From: JADCCX01 sp031373545
Lineage (GTDB): Bacteria; Pseudomonadota; Alphaproteobacteria; Rhizobiales; Beijerinckiaceae
DNA length: 24,936 nucleotides
Assembly (NCBI GenBank): GCA_031373545.1
Contig: JANMMT010000072.1
Span: 1-24,936 of the forward strand
Direction: 5' to 3'
The notes beneath the pieces are model-generated. The model was not told the origin of the DNA. It worked only from the letters and a program-made list of their open reading frames with translations, and made no database searches. Below are positions 8,678 to 16,546 of this stretch, piece after piece. Every line of letters begins with the position of its first letter. Position 1 is the first letter of the stretch. The translations under genes were made by a program, and so were the position numbers.

Positions 8678-8750
8678 CCTCACCCTGAGCTTGTCGAAGG
8701 GCGAGGATGATCGCGCTGCGCCTCAGCCCTTCTACAAGCTCAGGGTGAGG
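8678..8750. repeat. large intergenic palindromic repeat (REP-like element)
   Basis: Two 25-base arms at 8678-8702 and 8726-8750 are reverse complements with one mismatch, separated by a 23-base loop. Inside the loop, GAGG at 8703-8706 can pair with CCTC at 8721-8724 around a one-base bulge. The arm core CCTGAGCTTGTCGAAGGG is a type of dispersed palindrome I recognise from many alphaproteobacterial genomes. It fills almost the whole gap between proS and the lol genes. As RNA it would form a very stable hairpin able to slow or terminate transcription, although no T-tract follows. No second copy occurs in this window. Confidence 0.88.
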
Positions 8751-8776
8751 CCTTGGCTCGCCACAAGGTGCAATCC

Positions 8777-10057
8777 GTGACGGACGTACCCGCAGCACCC
8801 GCGCCGCCCAAGCCGTTCTCGGTGTTCGAACGCATGCTGGCGCTGCGCTATCTGCGCTCGCGGCGCAAGGAGAGCTTTATCTCGGTCATTGCCGGGTTTT
8901 CCTTCGCCGGCATTCTGCTGGGCGTCGCAGCGCTCATCATCGTGATGTCGGTGATGAACGGCTTCCGCAAGGAGCTGATTTCCAAGATTTTGGGCATTTC
9001 CGGCCATGTCTTCGTGCAGGCGCTGGATCAGCCGCTGACGGATTTCGATCAGTTGTCCAAGCGGTTCGAGCAGATCAAGGGCGTGAAATTCGCCATTCCC
9101 GTGGTCAACGGGCAGGTGCTGGCGGCCTCGCAATCGGCCTCCACGGGCGCGCTGGTGCGGGGCGTGCGCGAGGCGGATATCCGCCGCCTGGGCAGCATCG
9201 CCAACAACATCCGCCGGGGCACGCTGGATGGGTTCGACGGCGGGGAGGGCATCGCCATCGGCCAGCGGCTGGCGGATCAACTGGCCGTGCGCGCGGGCGA
9301 CATGGTGACGTTGCTCTCGCCCAATGGTCCGGCCAGCCCGTTCGGGCAGACGCCGCGCCGGAAGGCCTACAAGGTGGCGGCGATCTTCCAGATCGGGATG
9401 AGCGAGTTCGACAGCGCGTTCGTCTACATGCCGCTCGACGAGGCGATGATCTATTTCGACAAGGAAGGCGAGGCCAGCACCATTGAGCTGACCATCGACA
9501 ACCCGGAGGATGTGGACCGTGTGGGCCAACTGGCCATTGATGTGGCCGGACGGCCCGTGATCACCAGCGACTGGAAAATCCGCAACCAAACCTTCGTGGG
9601 CGCCCTGGAGGTGGAGCGCAACGTGATGTTCATCATCCTCACGCTCATCGTCATGGTGGCGGCCATGAACATCATTTCCGGCCTCATCATGCTGGTGCGC
9701 AGCAAATCGCGCGACATCGCCATCCTGCGCACCATGGGCGCGACGCAGGGCTCGATCCTGCGGGTGTTCCTGATGACGGGGGCCAGCATTGGCCTTGCGG
9801 GCACGCTGGCCGGGCTCGTGGCGGGGGTGGTGATTGCCACTTACATCGACCCGATCAAGAACTTCTTCTCATGGCTGGCCGGGCGCGATCTGTTCCCCGC
9901 CACATTGTATTTCCTCAGCAAACTCCCCGCCGTCATCGACTGGCGTGAGGTGCTGCTGGTGGTGATCATGGCAGTGGTGCTCTCTCTGCTGGCCAGCATT
10001 TACCCCGCGTGGCGGGCCGCCAAGCTCGATCCGGTCGAGGCGCTGCGTTATGAATGA
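8777..10057 (+). CDS. lolC: lipoprotein-releasing system permease (LolC/LolE family)
   Basis: Inner-membrane subunit of the LolCDE ABC transporter, which releases mature lipoproteins to the LolA chaperone. The architecture is typical. One N-terminal helix (about residues 33-62, SFISVIAGFSFAGILLGVAAL) is followed by a periplasmic MacB-like domain. Three C-terminal helices follow at about 284-308, 330-358 and 391-411, within an FtsX domain. The last segment YPAWRAAKLDPVEALRYE is the family's C-terminal signature. I prefer the GTG at 8777 because AAGGTG at 8764-8769 lies seven bases upstream. The longer TTG at 8753 touches the palindromic repeat and lacks a ribosome binding site. There is one permease gene here, so it may act as a homodimer. 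Its end overlaps lolD by eight bases. Confidence 0.93.
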   Translation: MTDVPAAPAPPKPFSVFERMLALRYLRSRRKESFISVIAGFSFAGILLGVAALIIVMSVMNGFRKELISKILGISGHVFVQALDQPLTDFDQLSKRFEQIKGVKFAIPVVNGQVLAASQSASTGALVRGVREADIRRLGSIANNIRRGTLDGFDGGEGIAIGQRLADQLAVRAGDMVTLLSPNGPASPFGQTPRRKAYKVAAIFQIGMSEFDSAFVYMPLDEAMIYFDKEGEASTIELTIDNPEDVDRVGQLAIDVAGRPVITSDWKIRNQTFVGALEVERNVMFIILTLIVMVAAMNIISGLIMLVRSKSRDIAILRTMGATQGSILRVFLMTGASIGLAGTLAGLVAGVVIATYIDPIKNFFSWLAGRDLFPATLYFLSKLPAVIDWREVLLVVIMAVVLSLLASIYPAWRAAKLDPVEALRYE

Positions 10058-10733
10058 GCCCGCGCTCCGCCTGATCGATGTGCAACGCCATTTTGGCGAG
10101 GGGGAGCGGCGCGTCGATGTGCTCACCGGTGCCAGCCTCGATCTGCTGCCGGGACAGGCCGTGGCCCTGGTTGCGCCGTCAGGTGCGGGCAAATCCACGC
10201 TGCTGCATCTGGCGGGTCTGCTGGAGCGGCCGGACAGCGGCGAGATTTATCTCGGCGATGTGCCTACGGCGGCGTTGAATGAGGAAGGGCGCACGCAGAT
10301 TCGTGGGCGCGACATCGGCTTCATCTACCAGTTTCACCACTTGCTGCCGGAGTTCTCGGCGCTGGAAAACGTGATGATGCCGCAGATGATTTTGGGGCAC
10401 GCCAGGAAGCTGGCGGAAAGCCGCGCGCAGGAGTTGCTGAGTTTTCTGGGTCTGGGTTCCCGCATCACGCATCGTCCCGGTGAGTTGTCGGGCGGCGAAC
10501 AGCAGCGCGTCGCCATTGCCCGCGCCGTGGCCAACGGTCCGCGCGTGCTGCTGGCGGATGAGCCAACGGGCAATCTCGACCCCAAGACGGCGGATCACGT
10601 GTTCCAGACCCTGATTGCGCTGGTGCGGGCCTCGGGCCTGGCTGCGTTGATCGCCACGCACAATCTGGAGCTGGCGGGCCGCATGGACCGGCGCGTGACA
10701 TTGCAGGACGGGCAGATCAGCGAAATGGATTAG
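10050..10733 (+). CDS. lolD: lipoprotein-releasing system ATP-binding protein LolD
   Basis: ABC ATPase that powers lipoprotein extraction by the LolC/E permease encoded just upstream. All nucleotide-binding motifs are present in 227 residues: Walker A APSGAGKST (42-50), the Q-loop at Gln94 in FIYQFHHLLPEFSALENV, the ABC signature LSGGE (146-150), Walker B VLLADEPTGNLD (from 166), and the switch His in ATHNLEL. The Walker A begins with Ala where Gly is more common, which should be tolerated. The ATG at 10050 lies inside the lolC end (ATGAATGA), so translation is coupled. Its stop overlaps that of the convergent small gene on the minus strand by three bases. Confidence 0.96.
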   Translation: MNEPALRLIDVQRHFGEGERRVDVLTGASLDLLPGQAVALVAPSGAGKSTLLHLAGLLERPDSGEIYLGDVPTAALNEEGRTQIRGRDIGFIYQFHHLLPEFSALENVMMPQMILGHARKLAESRAQELLSFLGLGSRITHRPGELSGGEQQRVAIARAVANGPRVLLADEPTGNLDPKTADHVFQTLIALVRASGLAALIATHNLELAGRMDRRVTLQDGQISEMD

Positions 10734-11002
10734 CCAAAGCTGATTGTCACAGCTTGCTGGCCCTTGGGATTGGCCACAGCGATGCTGACCTTCACTTTGG
10801 GCTGGCTTCGGGCTCGCACCTGTTTGTAGTGGTGCATCAACATGGCGATCAGCTCCTGCGGCTTCAACTTCGACGCAAGGCTGCCCGTCTCATTCGCGCG
10901 GATGCGCGAGCCCGTGGCCGGGCGCCCCAACGGCGTGATGCGGCCAAGGCCTGTCAACAGCCCGTTCGGCTTGATGTCTTTTTGAAACCAGCTTCTGGTC
11001 AT
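10730..11002 (-). CDS. small conserved-looking protein of unknown function
   Basis: A 90-residue open frame that I do not recognise, read from an ATG at 11002 with GGGA shortly upstream. The sequence starts MTRSWFQKDIKPNG and has an Arg/Gly-rich middle (GRITPLGRPATGSRIR). A predicted helix follows (LKPQELIAMLMHHYKQVRAR), then a strand-forming end (VKVSIAVANPKGQQAVTISFG). There is no membrane segment or signal peptide. It lies 31 bases downstream of the carboxypeptidase gene on the same strand and ends tail to tail with lolD. The frame continues open upstream, but that part overlaps the carboxypeptidase coding region and is a shadow. Whether it is expressed is uncertain; the alternating helix and strand pattern and the position after a minus-strand gene favour a real gene. 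Confidence 0.5.
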   Translation of the reverse strand: MTRSWFQKDIKPNGLLTGLGRITPLGRPATGSRIRANETGSLASKLKPQELIAMLMHHYKQVRARSQPKVKVSIAVANPKGQQAVTISFG

Positions 11003-11033
11003 GTCGGTTCCCGTGAGCTTTCTGCGTGGGAGT

Positions 11034-12641
11034 TCAAATGCGCTGCACGAAGCAGGCGAAGCCGGTGCGCTTGAGCGCATTGCACGCGGCGTTGGCTTCG
11101 TTGGCGTCATCAAATCCGGCGAATCTGGCGCGGAACAACCGCGTGCCATTCTTGTCCACGGCTTCGGTGAAGGCTTCCGCCTCCGCCAGCACCGTGCGGT
11201 TCTTGGCCTTGGCATGGTCGAGAATGACGCGTGCCTTCTCCTCGCTGTCGCTGGCCCCCAACTGGATCACGAGGCCCTTGCGCAATGATGTTGCGGGTTT
11301 GACGCTGGCGGTGGTCTCAGGATCGGCCTGGGCCAAGGTCGTGCTGCTCTGGCGCATCGGGGCGACGCTTGCCGGCTTGGGTCCGGTCGTCCAGCGCAGT
11401 TGAGGGCCTGCGGGCACAGCGTTGGGCGCGAATGCGGCGACAGGGGCCGCCAGTGGTGCGGGTGCGGCGGCAGGGCGCGGCGCAGCCGAGATCACCTGGC
11501 TCGCAACAACCCGCGTGGGAACGGCCTGCGGCGAGGCGGCGATGACACGGCGCACATTCTCCATGCGCTGACGGTCGGCATCGGCTGGTGGGACCGGCGC
11601 AGCCACAACGGCCTTCTGGACGGTAGGCGTCACGGGCGCACCCACTGATGTGGCTGTAGCGGCTGTGGAAACTTCGGTGATGCGAGCTTCAGCCCGGCTT
11701 ATGGGGGCGGGGATAGCGGCTGCTGCGACACGCTGCGGCGCATCCTGTGTGCCGTTGGCGCGGGCTTCAGCCAGCACGGAGTGGGTCTTTGCACCGGCTG
11801 ATGCGGTTGAAATGTGATTTTCCACGAGGGAGGCCATCTGCGCATCGCGGATACGGCCCGATCGGCCCCCCAGCACCACGGCGATGACATGACGGTTGCC
11901 TTCACGCGCCGAGGTCAGGAGGTTGAAGCCCGAGGCGCGGGTGTACCCGGTCTTGATGCCATCCACGCCTTCCACACGTCCCAGCAGCTTGTTGTGGTTG
12001 CGGTAGTTCCGCCCGGCATAGGCAAAGCTGCGGGTTTGGAAAAAGTGCCAATACTTGGGAAAACGCTCGTGGATCGCGCGGCCCAGGATTGAGAGATCGC
12101 GTGCGGTCGTCACCTGTCCCGGGTTGGGCAGGCCTGACGCATTGCGGAATGTGGTGCGGCTCATGCCGATGGAACGGGCCTTGCGCGTCATCATCTCGGC
12201 GAAGGTCTCCTGATCGCCGCCGATGGCTTCGGCCACCACAACGGCGACGTCATTGGCCGATTTTGTGACGAGCGCGCGGATCGCATCCTGCACTTCGATG
12301 GTTTCACCCCGATCAAAGCCGATCTTCGAGGGGGCCTGGCCAGCGGCGAAAGCCGAAACGGGCAGCTCGGAATTGAGTTGCAGCTTGCCTTGCTCGAGTT
12401 GCTCGAACAGCATGTAGAGGGTCATCACCTTGGTGACGGAGGCGGGAAAGCGCGGGGCATCCGGGTTGACGCCATGAAGCATCCGGCCGGTATTGGCATC
12501 CACCACGATGGTGGCTTGGGGAGGGGCGTAGCCTCCGCGCTTGCGGGCCTCTGCCTTGTCCAAAGGTGTCAGGATGCCTGCGGCAGTTGCCGCGATGAAC
12601 AAGACAGCACACCACACATTCCGGGCCTTCAACGCAACCAT
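11034..12641 (-). CDS. D-alanyl-D-alanine carboxypeptidase (peptidase S11, DacA type) with C-terminal SPOR domain
   Basis: Periplasmic low-molecular-weight penicillin-binding protein that trims the terminal D-Ala from peptidoglycan pentapeptides. The 535 residues begin with a signal peptide (about 1-32, hydrophobic core CAVLFIAATAAGIL, cleavage near AEA). The S11 catalytic domain carries SxxK at Ser68-Lys71 (ASVTKVMT), SxN at Ser128-Asn130 (KSAND) and KTG at 230-232 (GIKTGYTRASG). A long Ala/Pro/Val-rich linker covers about 290-440. A SPOR-like domain then covers about 455-535 (LVIQLGASDSEEKARVILDHA to GFACFVQRI), and would bind denuded septal glycan. The ATG at 12641 was chosen over one 21 codons upstream because AGGTGAG precedes it and the signal peptide then starts correctly. 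It faces away from the phasin gene. Confidence 0.92.
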   Translation of the reverse strand: MVALKARNVWCAVLFIAATAAGILTPLDKAEARKRGGYAPPQATIVVDANTGRMLHGVNPDAPRFPASVTKVMTLYMLFEQLEQGKLQLNSELPVSAFAAGQAPSKIGFDRGETIEVQDAIRALVTKSANDVAVVVAEAIGGDQETFAEMMTRKARSIGMSRTTFRNASGLPNPGQVTTARDLSILGRAIHERFPKYWHFFQTRSFAYAGRNYRNHNKLLGRVEGVDGIKTGYTRASGFNLLTSAREGNRHVIAVVLGGRSGRIRDAQMASLVENHISTASAGAKTHSVLAEARANGTQDAPQRVAAAAIPAPISRAEARITEVSTAATATSVGAPVTPTVQKAVVAAPVPPADADRQRMENVRRVIAASPQAVPTRVVASQVISAAPRPAAAPAPLAAPVAAFAPNAVPAGPQLRWTTGPKPASVAPMRQSSTTLAQADPETTASVKPATSLRKGLVIQLGASDSEEKARVILDHAKAKNRTVLAEAEAFTEAVDKNGTRLFRARFAGFDDANEANAACNALKRTGFACFVQRI

Positions 12642-12768
12642 GACGCAACTCTCACCTGGAAGGAGCCCGTACGGGGCGTGCCTTCTACGCAACACTCCCC
12701 TCACGTTAAGCGGGTCTGGTTAGCGTTGCGTTAAGTCCGCAAGGCCGCCGGCAAAAACACTGCCGCCC

Positions 12769-12783
12769 CTGCAATTGTTGCAG
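12769..12783. promoter_or_regulatory. palindromic operator candidate upstream of the phasin gene (PhaR-like)
   Basis: CTGCAATTGTTGCAG is a perfect inverted repeat with six-base arms around TTG, placed just upstream of the -35 box of the phasin promoter. More TGCA/TGC motifs follow across the promoter (TGCAATGCA at 12809-12817, ATGCAGCACATGC, GTTGCAG). In related alphaproteobacteria the polyhydroxyalkanoate repressor PhaR binds TGC-rich palindromes at phasin promoters. Assigning PhaR here is an inference from motif and context. Confidence 0.55.
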
Positions 12784-12796
12784 TGCACCATAGAGC

Positions 12797-12825
12797 TTGA
12801 CATTCATTGTGCAATGCAACATATG
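12797..12825 (+). promoter_or_regulatory. sigma70-type promoter of the phasin gene
   Basis: TTGACA at 12797-12802 is a perfect -35 box, separated by 17 bases from CATATG at 12820-12825, a fair -10 box. It points at the phasin start at 12885, leaving a leader of roughly 50 bases. The spacing and consensus match are the best of any promoter seen in the window. Confidence 0.65.
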
Positions 12826-12884
12826 CAGCACATGCGGTGAGTTGCAGTGATATGGGCCGCTCAACATCAATCATGGAGCTGATT

Positions 12885-13235
12885 ATGACAAACCTCGACG
12901 AAATCCAGAAGGCCGGCAAAGACAACATGGACGCTGCCGTGAAGGCCGTGAGCCTGATGACCAAGAACGCGCAGACCGTCGCGACCGAGAACACCGACTT
13001 CGCCAAGAAGACCTACGAAGCCGGCGCAGCCCATGTTGAAAAGCTGCTGGCTGTGAAGGCCGTCGACAAGGCCATCGAGCTCAACACGGACTTCGTGAAG
13101 TCCTCGTATGAAGCCTTCGTTGCCCAGGCCACCAAGGTCAGCACGATGTACTCGGACATGGTCAAAGAGCTGTCCAAGCCCGTTGAAGCGGCTTTCGCCA
13201 AGGCCAAGACCACAGCGACTTCGGTTGGCAAGTAA
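12885..13235 (+). CDS. phasin family protein
   Basis: A 116-residue, almost wholly helical amphipathic protein of the phasin family, which coats polyhydroxyalkanoate granules or in some cases acts as a general granule or stress protein. The sequence shows repeated Ala/Lys/Glu heptad-like patterns (KAGKDNMDAAVKAV, FAKKTYEAGAAHVEKLLAV, FVKSSYEAFVAQATKVSTMY) and an Ala/Thr/Lys-rich tail with no cysteine or tryptophan. The ATG at 12885 has GGAG at 12875-12878. A second in-frame ATG at 12873 would add four residues but lacks its own signal. It is monocistronic: a strong promoter lies upstream and an intrinsic terminator 38 bases downstream. No PHA synthase gene is in the window. Confidence 0.9.
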   Translation: MTNLDEIQKAGKDNMDAAVKAVSLMTKNAQTVATENTDFAKKTYEAGAAHVEKLLAVKAVDKAIELNTDFVKSSYEAFVAQATKVSTMYSDMVKELSKPVEAAFAKAKTTATSVGK

Positions 13236-13266
13236 TTCAGGGTTTGGTTTCAACATCCTATGATGC

Positions 13267-13296
13267 GAAAAGGCCCGGCTTGCGCCGGGCTTTTTT
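13267..13296 (+). terminator. intrinsic terminator of the phasin gene
   Basis: A perfect seven-base-pair G+C stem GCCCGGC (13273-13279) and GCCGGGC (13284-13290) with a TTGC loop is followed by six T residues. A-rich bases ahead of the stem can pair with the T-tract. It lies 38 bases past the phasin stop. Confidence 0.9.
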
Positions 13297-13477
13297 GTTT
13301 GTGATAGTTCCACCTATGGCGCGGGAGGGAGACGCGGCCTACATAGAGGATGAAGGACGCTGATGGTGTGAAATCGGCGGGGTAACAATGAACGATTTGA
13401 ACGCCGAATGGGCTCGACTGCCCGTTAACGTGACTGCGGAGGGCCTGCAATGGCACTCAATCCGTCCGGTTGTCACA

Positions 13478-13816
13478 ATGGCCGGCCGCAACAAGCCCTC
13501 CGACGAGGGCGGACGAGATGACGCGGGCACCGCTGTCATCACCAAGGTTGCACCCAAGACCAAGCGACCCAACCTCTACCGCGTGCTGATTCTCAACGAT
13601 GACTACACGCCGATGGAGTTCGTTATTCTCGTCCTCGAGACGTTTTTCAACAAGGGCCGCGAGGACGCGACCCAGATCATGCTGCATGTCCACAATCACG
13701 GGATTGGGGAGTGCGGCATTTACACCTATGAAATCGCGGAGACAAAGGTCACGCAGGTGATGGACTTTGCCCGCAAGAACCAGCACCCTTTGCAATGTAT
13801 CATGGAAAAGAAGTGA
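13478..13816 (+). CDS. clpS: ATP-dependent Clp protease adaptor ClpS
   Basis: Adaptor that binds N-end-rule substrates and hands them to ClpA. The core is unmistakable: LYRVLILNDDYTPMEFVI with the conserved acidic/hydrophobic N-degron pocket, then MLHVHNHGIGECGIYTYEIAETK and VMDFARKNQHPLQCIMEKK. From the ATG at 13478 it has 112 residues, the usual family length. The frame also has an ATG at 13388, which would add 30 residues. That one has a slightly better upstream G-rich stretch, but the added part matches no family N-terminus I know and has weaker third-position G/C bias, so I favour 13478. clpA starts seven bases after the stop, as is typical. Confidence 0.92.
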   Translation: MAGRNKPSDEGGRDDAGTAVITKVAPKTKRPNLYRVLILNDDYTPMEFVILVLETFFNKGREDATQIMLHVHNHGIGECGIYTYEIAETKVTQVMDFARKNQHPLQCIMEKK

Positions 13817-13823
13817 GGCTCCC

Positions 13824-16274
13824 TTGCCGACTTTCTCGCGCAATCTCGAAAAAGCCCTTCACCAAGCGCTGGCCTTCGCCAATGAGCGCCGGCACGAATA
13901 CGCCACGCTGGAGCATCTGCTTCTCGCGTTGATCGACGACATCGATGCGGCTGCGGTCATGAAGGCCTGCAATGTCGACATGGAGGCTCTGCGCAAGACG
14001 CTGAAATCCTATGTCGACGGCGAGCTGGAAGGGCTGGTGCATCGCGGCAAGGAAGACGCAAAGCCGACAGCCGGCTTTCAGCGCGTGATCCAGCGTGCGG
14101 TGATCCATGTGCAATCGTCCGGCCGCGAAGAGGTGACGGGCGCCAATGTGCTGGTGGCGATCTTCGCCGAGCGGGAAAGCCACGCAGCGTATTTCCTGCA
14201 GGAACAGGACATGACGCGCTACGACGCCGTTAATTTCATCAGCCACGGCATTGCCAAGCGTGCGGGCCTTTCCGAGCCACGCACCCCGCGCGGTGCCGAG
14301 GAAGAGGAAGACGCGCGGCCAGCCGAGGGCGCCTCCAAGAAGAAGGAGGGCGCGCTCGAAGCCTATTGCGCCAACCTCAACAAGAAGGCGCGCGAGGGCA
14401 AGATCGATCCGCTGATCGGCCGCCTGACCGAGGTGAACCGCACGATTCAGGTGCTGTGCCGCCGCTCCAAGAACAATCCGCTCTATGTGGGTGATCCGGG
14501 CGTGGGCAAGACCGCGATCGCCGAAGGCTTGGCGCGCAAGATCGTTATGGGCGAAGTGCCCGAAGTGCTGCGCGATGCCACGGTGTTTTCGCTCGACATG
14601 GGCTCGCTGCTGGCGGGCACGCGCTATCGCGGCGATTTCGAAGAGCGCCTCAAGCAGGTGATGAAGGAGATCGAACAGCACCCCAACGCGATTCTGTTCA
14701 TCGACGAGATCCACACGGTGATCGGCGCGGGCGCGACCTCCGGCGGCGCGATGGACGCCTCCAACCTGCTCAAGCCGGCGCTGGCGGCGGGCACGCTGCG
14801 CTGCATCGGTTCGACCACCTACAAGGAATACCGCCAGCATTTTGAAAAAGACCGCGCGCTGGTGCGCCGCTTCCAGAAAATCGACGTCAACGAGCCGACC
14901 GTGCCCGATGCCATCGAGATCCTGAAAGGACTGAAGCCCTATTTCGAGGATTTCCACCGCCTCAAGTACACCAACGAAGCGGTTAAAGCGGCTGTGGAGT
15001 TGTCGGCCCGTTACATTCACGATCGCAAGCTGCCCGACAAGGCCATCGATGTGCTGGATGAATGCGGCGCGTCCCAGATGTTGGTGCCCGAATCCAAGCG
15101 CAAGCGCACCATCGGCATCAAGGAGATCGAATCCACCGTGGCGACCATGGCGCGTATTCCGCCCAAAACCGTGTCCAAGGATGATGCGGAGGTGCTGCTG
15201 CACATGGAATCGACCTTGAAGCGCATGGTTTACGGCCAGGATGACGCCATCGCGCGCATCACGGCTGCCATCAAGCTTAGCCGCGCGGGCCTGCGCGACG
15301 GTGAAAAGCCCATCGGCAGCTATCTCTTTTCCGGCCCCACGGGCGTCGGCAAGACCGAGGTGGCCAATCAGCTCGCCAAGGTCATGGGCGTGGAATTGCT
15401 GCGCTTCGACATGTCCGAGTACATGGAGCGCCACACGGTCAGTCGCCTTATCGGCGCGCCGCCGGGTTACGTGGGCTTCGATCAGGGCGGGCTGCTGACG
15501 GACGGTGTGGATCAGCATCCGCACTGTGTGGTGCTGCTTGACGAGATCGAGAAGGCGCACCCGGATCTCTACAACATCCTGTTGCAGGTGATGGATCACG
15601 GCAAGCTCACTGACAACAACGGCAAGAAGGTCGATTTCCGCAATGTGGTCCTGATCATGACCACCAATGCGGGAGCGGCGGATATGGCGAAATCCGCCTA
15701 TGGCTTCACGCGCACCAAGCGGGTCGGCGACGATGTGGAAGCGATCAACAAGCTCTTCACACCTGAGTTCAGGAATCGCCTTGATGCCGTTGTTCCCTTT
15801 GGACATTTGCCGCCAGAAGTTGTTGCAATGGTGGTGGACAAGTTCATCATGCAGCTCGATGCCCAGCTCTCGGATCGCAATGTCTCCATCGAACTCTCCG
15901 ATGAGGCCCGCAAGTGGTTGGTTGAGCACGGCTACGATCAGGCCATGGGTGCGCGGCCCATGGCGCGACTCATCCAGACCGACATCAAGACGCCGCTGGC
16001 CGATGAGGTGCTCTTCGGACGCCTGAAGAATGGCGGCACCGTGCGCGTGATCGTCACGGGCGACGACAGCGGGCAGAAGAAGCTCGGATTTGTCTATCCC
16101 GATGGTCCGTTGCTGCCACGTCAGGAGCCCATGGTGGAGGCTGCCAAGAAGAAACCCGTTCGCAAGTCCAAGGTGAAGACGCGCCCTGCCAAGAGCGGAA
16201 CGGAGAACTGGCCCATGCCCGAGGACAAGCGTTCCGCGCGCAGTTCCGTCCCCAAGGTGCCTTTGAAATCGTGA
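13824..16274 (+). CDS. clpA: ATP-dependent Clp protease ATP-binding subunit ClpA
   Basis: AAA+ unfoldase that feeds substrates into ClpP. The 816 residues contain the Clp N-terminal repeat domain (PTFSRNLEKALHQALAFANE onwards). The first AAA+ module has Walker A GDPGVGKT at about 223-230 and Walker B ILFIDEIHT. The second has Walker A GPTGVGKT at about 504-511 and Walker B VVLLDEIEKAHP. A Lys/Arg/Ser-rich tail of about 45 residues follows (KKKPVRKSKVK), which looks disordered. The start is a TTG at 13824: family N-termini begin with (M)PTFS, and GAGG at 13814-13817 sits a few bases upstream, overlapping the clpS stop. It forms an operon with clpS and couples to the small membrane gene downstream. 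Confidence 0.96.
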   Translation: MPTFSRNLEKALHQALAFANERRHEYATLEHLLLALIDDIDAAAVMKACNVDMEALRKTLKSYVDGELEGLVHRGKEDAKPTAGFQRVIQRAVIHVQSSGREEVTGANVLVAIFAERESHAAYFLQEQDMTRYDAVNFISHGIAKRAGLSEPRTPRGAEEEEDARPAEGASKKKEGALEAYCANLNKKAREGKIDPLIGRLTEVNRTIQVLCRRSKNNPLYVGDPGVGKTAIAEGLARKIVMGEVPEVLRDATVFSLDMGSLLAGTRYRGDFEERLKQVMKEIEQHPNAILFIDEIHTVIGAGATSGGAMDASNLLKPALAAGTLRCIGSTTYKEYRQHFEKDRALVRRFQKIDVNEPTVPDAIEILKGLKPYFEDFHRLKYTNEAVKAAVELSARYIHDRKLPDKAIDVLDECGASQMLVPESKRKRTIGIKEIESTVATMARIPPKTVSKDDAEVLLHMESTLKRMVYGQDDAIARITAAIKLSRAGLRDGEKPIGSYLFSGPTGVGKTEVANQLAKVMGVELLRFDMSEYMERHTVSRLIGAPPGYVGFDQGGLLTDGVDQHPHCVVLLDEIEKAHPDLYNILLQVMDHGKLTDNNGKKVDFRNVVLIMTTNAGAADMAKSAYGFTRTKRVGDDVEAINKLFTPEFRNRLDAVVPFGHLPPEVVAMVVDKFIMQLDAQLSDRNVSIELSDEARKWLVEHGYDQAMGARPMARLIQTDIKTPLADEVLFGRLKNGGTVRVIVTGDDSGQKKLGFVYPDGPLLPRQEPMVEAAKKKPVRKSKVKTRPAKSGTENWPMPEDKRSARSSVPKVPLKS

Positions 16275-16480
16275 TCGGGTTTTTTCGGCGCTGGGGCGAT
16301 CAACGGGCCAGGCGTGCCCACAGAAGACGCCGCACAGAAGAGATCATGGGCTGGGTCTGCGTGCCCGTGATTTTGCTCCTGGGTTGGTATTCCTGGAAGG
16401 CCTATGACGAGGCAACGGCGTCACGGCCCGACCTTCGCGAGATTTTTGTGCCTTCGACCACGGCCGTGCAAAGGCGGTAG
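16271..16480 (+). CDS. small single-helix membrane protein of unknown function
   Basis: A 69-residue frame starting with GTG at 16271 that overlaps the clpA stop codon (GTGA), so it should be translated by coupling. It has a very basic N-terminal region (RRWGDQRARRAHRRRRTEE), one hydrophobic helix at about 27-43 (GWVCVPVILLLGWYSW), and a short soluble end. The arginines before the helix predict an N-in orientation. I do not recognise the family. The overlap and the basic-helix pattern make it likely to be expressed. Whether it has any connection to Clp function is unknown. Confidence 0.6.
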   Translation: MIGFFRRWGDQRARRAHRRRRTEEIMGWVCVPVILLLGWYSWKAYDEATASRPDLREIFVPSTTAVQRR

Positions 16481-16546
16481 GCGGTCTTTGCATCCGCTTG
16501 GTTGCGCGGCGCGTAGATGATGCAGGGGCTGTTCAGCGAGGTATTC

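Noticed and set aside
8753..8776. Longer lolC start at a TTG next to the palindromic repeat
   Set aside because: There is no ribosome binding site at suitable spacing, whereas the GTG at 8777 has AAGGTG seven bases upstream.
11003..11215. Longer form of the small minus-strand gene next to lolD, starting at 11215
   Set aside because: The extra 71 residues are read in another frame of the carboxypeptidase SPOR region and have shadow composition.
13388..13477. 30-residue N-terminal extension of ClpS
   Set aside because: It is possible from the ATG at 13388, but the segment has weaker coding bias and no match to known ClpS N-termini; the start at 13478 gives normal length.
13800..15929. 709-codon open frame on the minus strand over clpA
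   Set aside because: It is a shadow of the G+C-rich clpA codons with His/Arg-rich composition and no family motif. Similar antisense frames over the dihydroorotase homologue, the molybdopterin oxidoreductase, proS and lon were dropped for the same reason.
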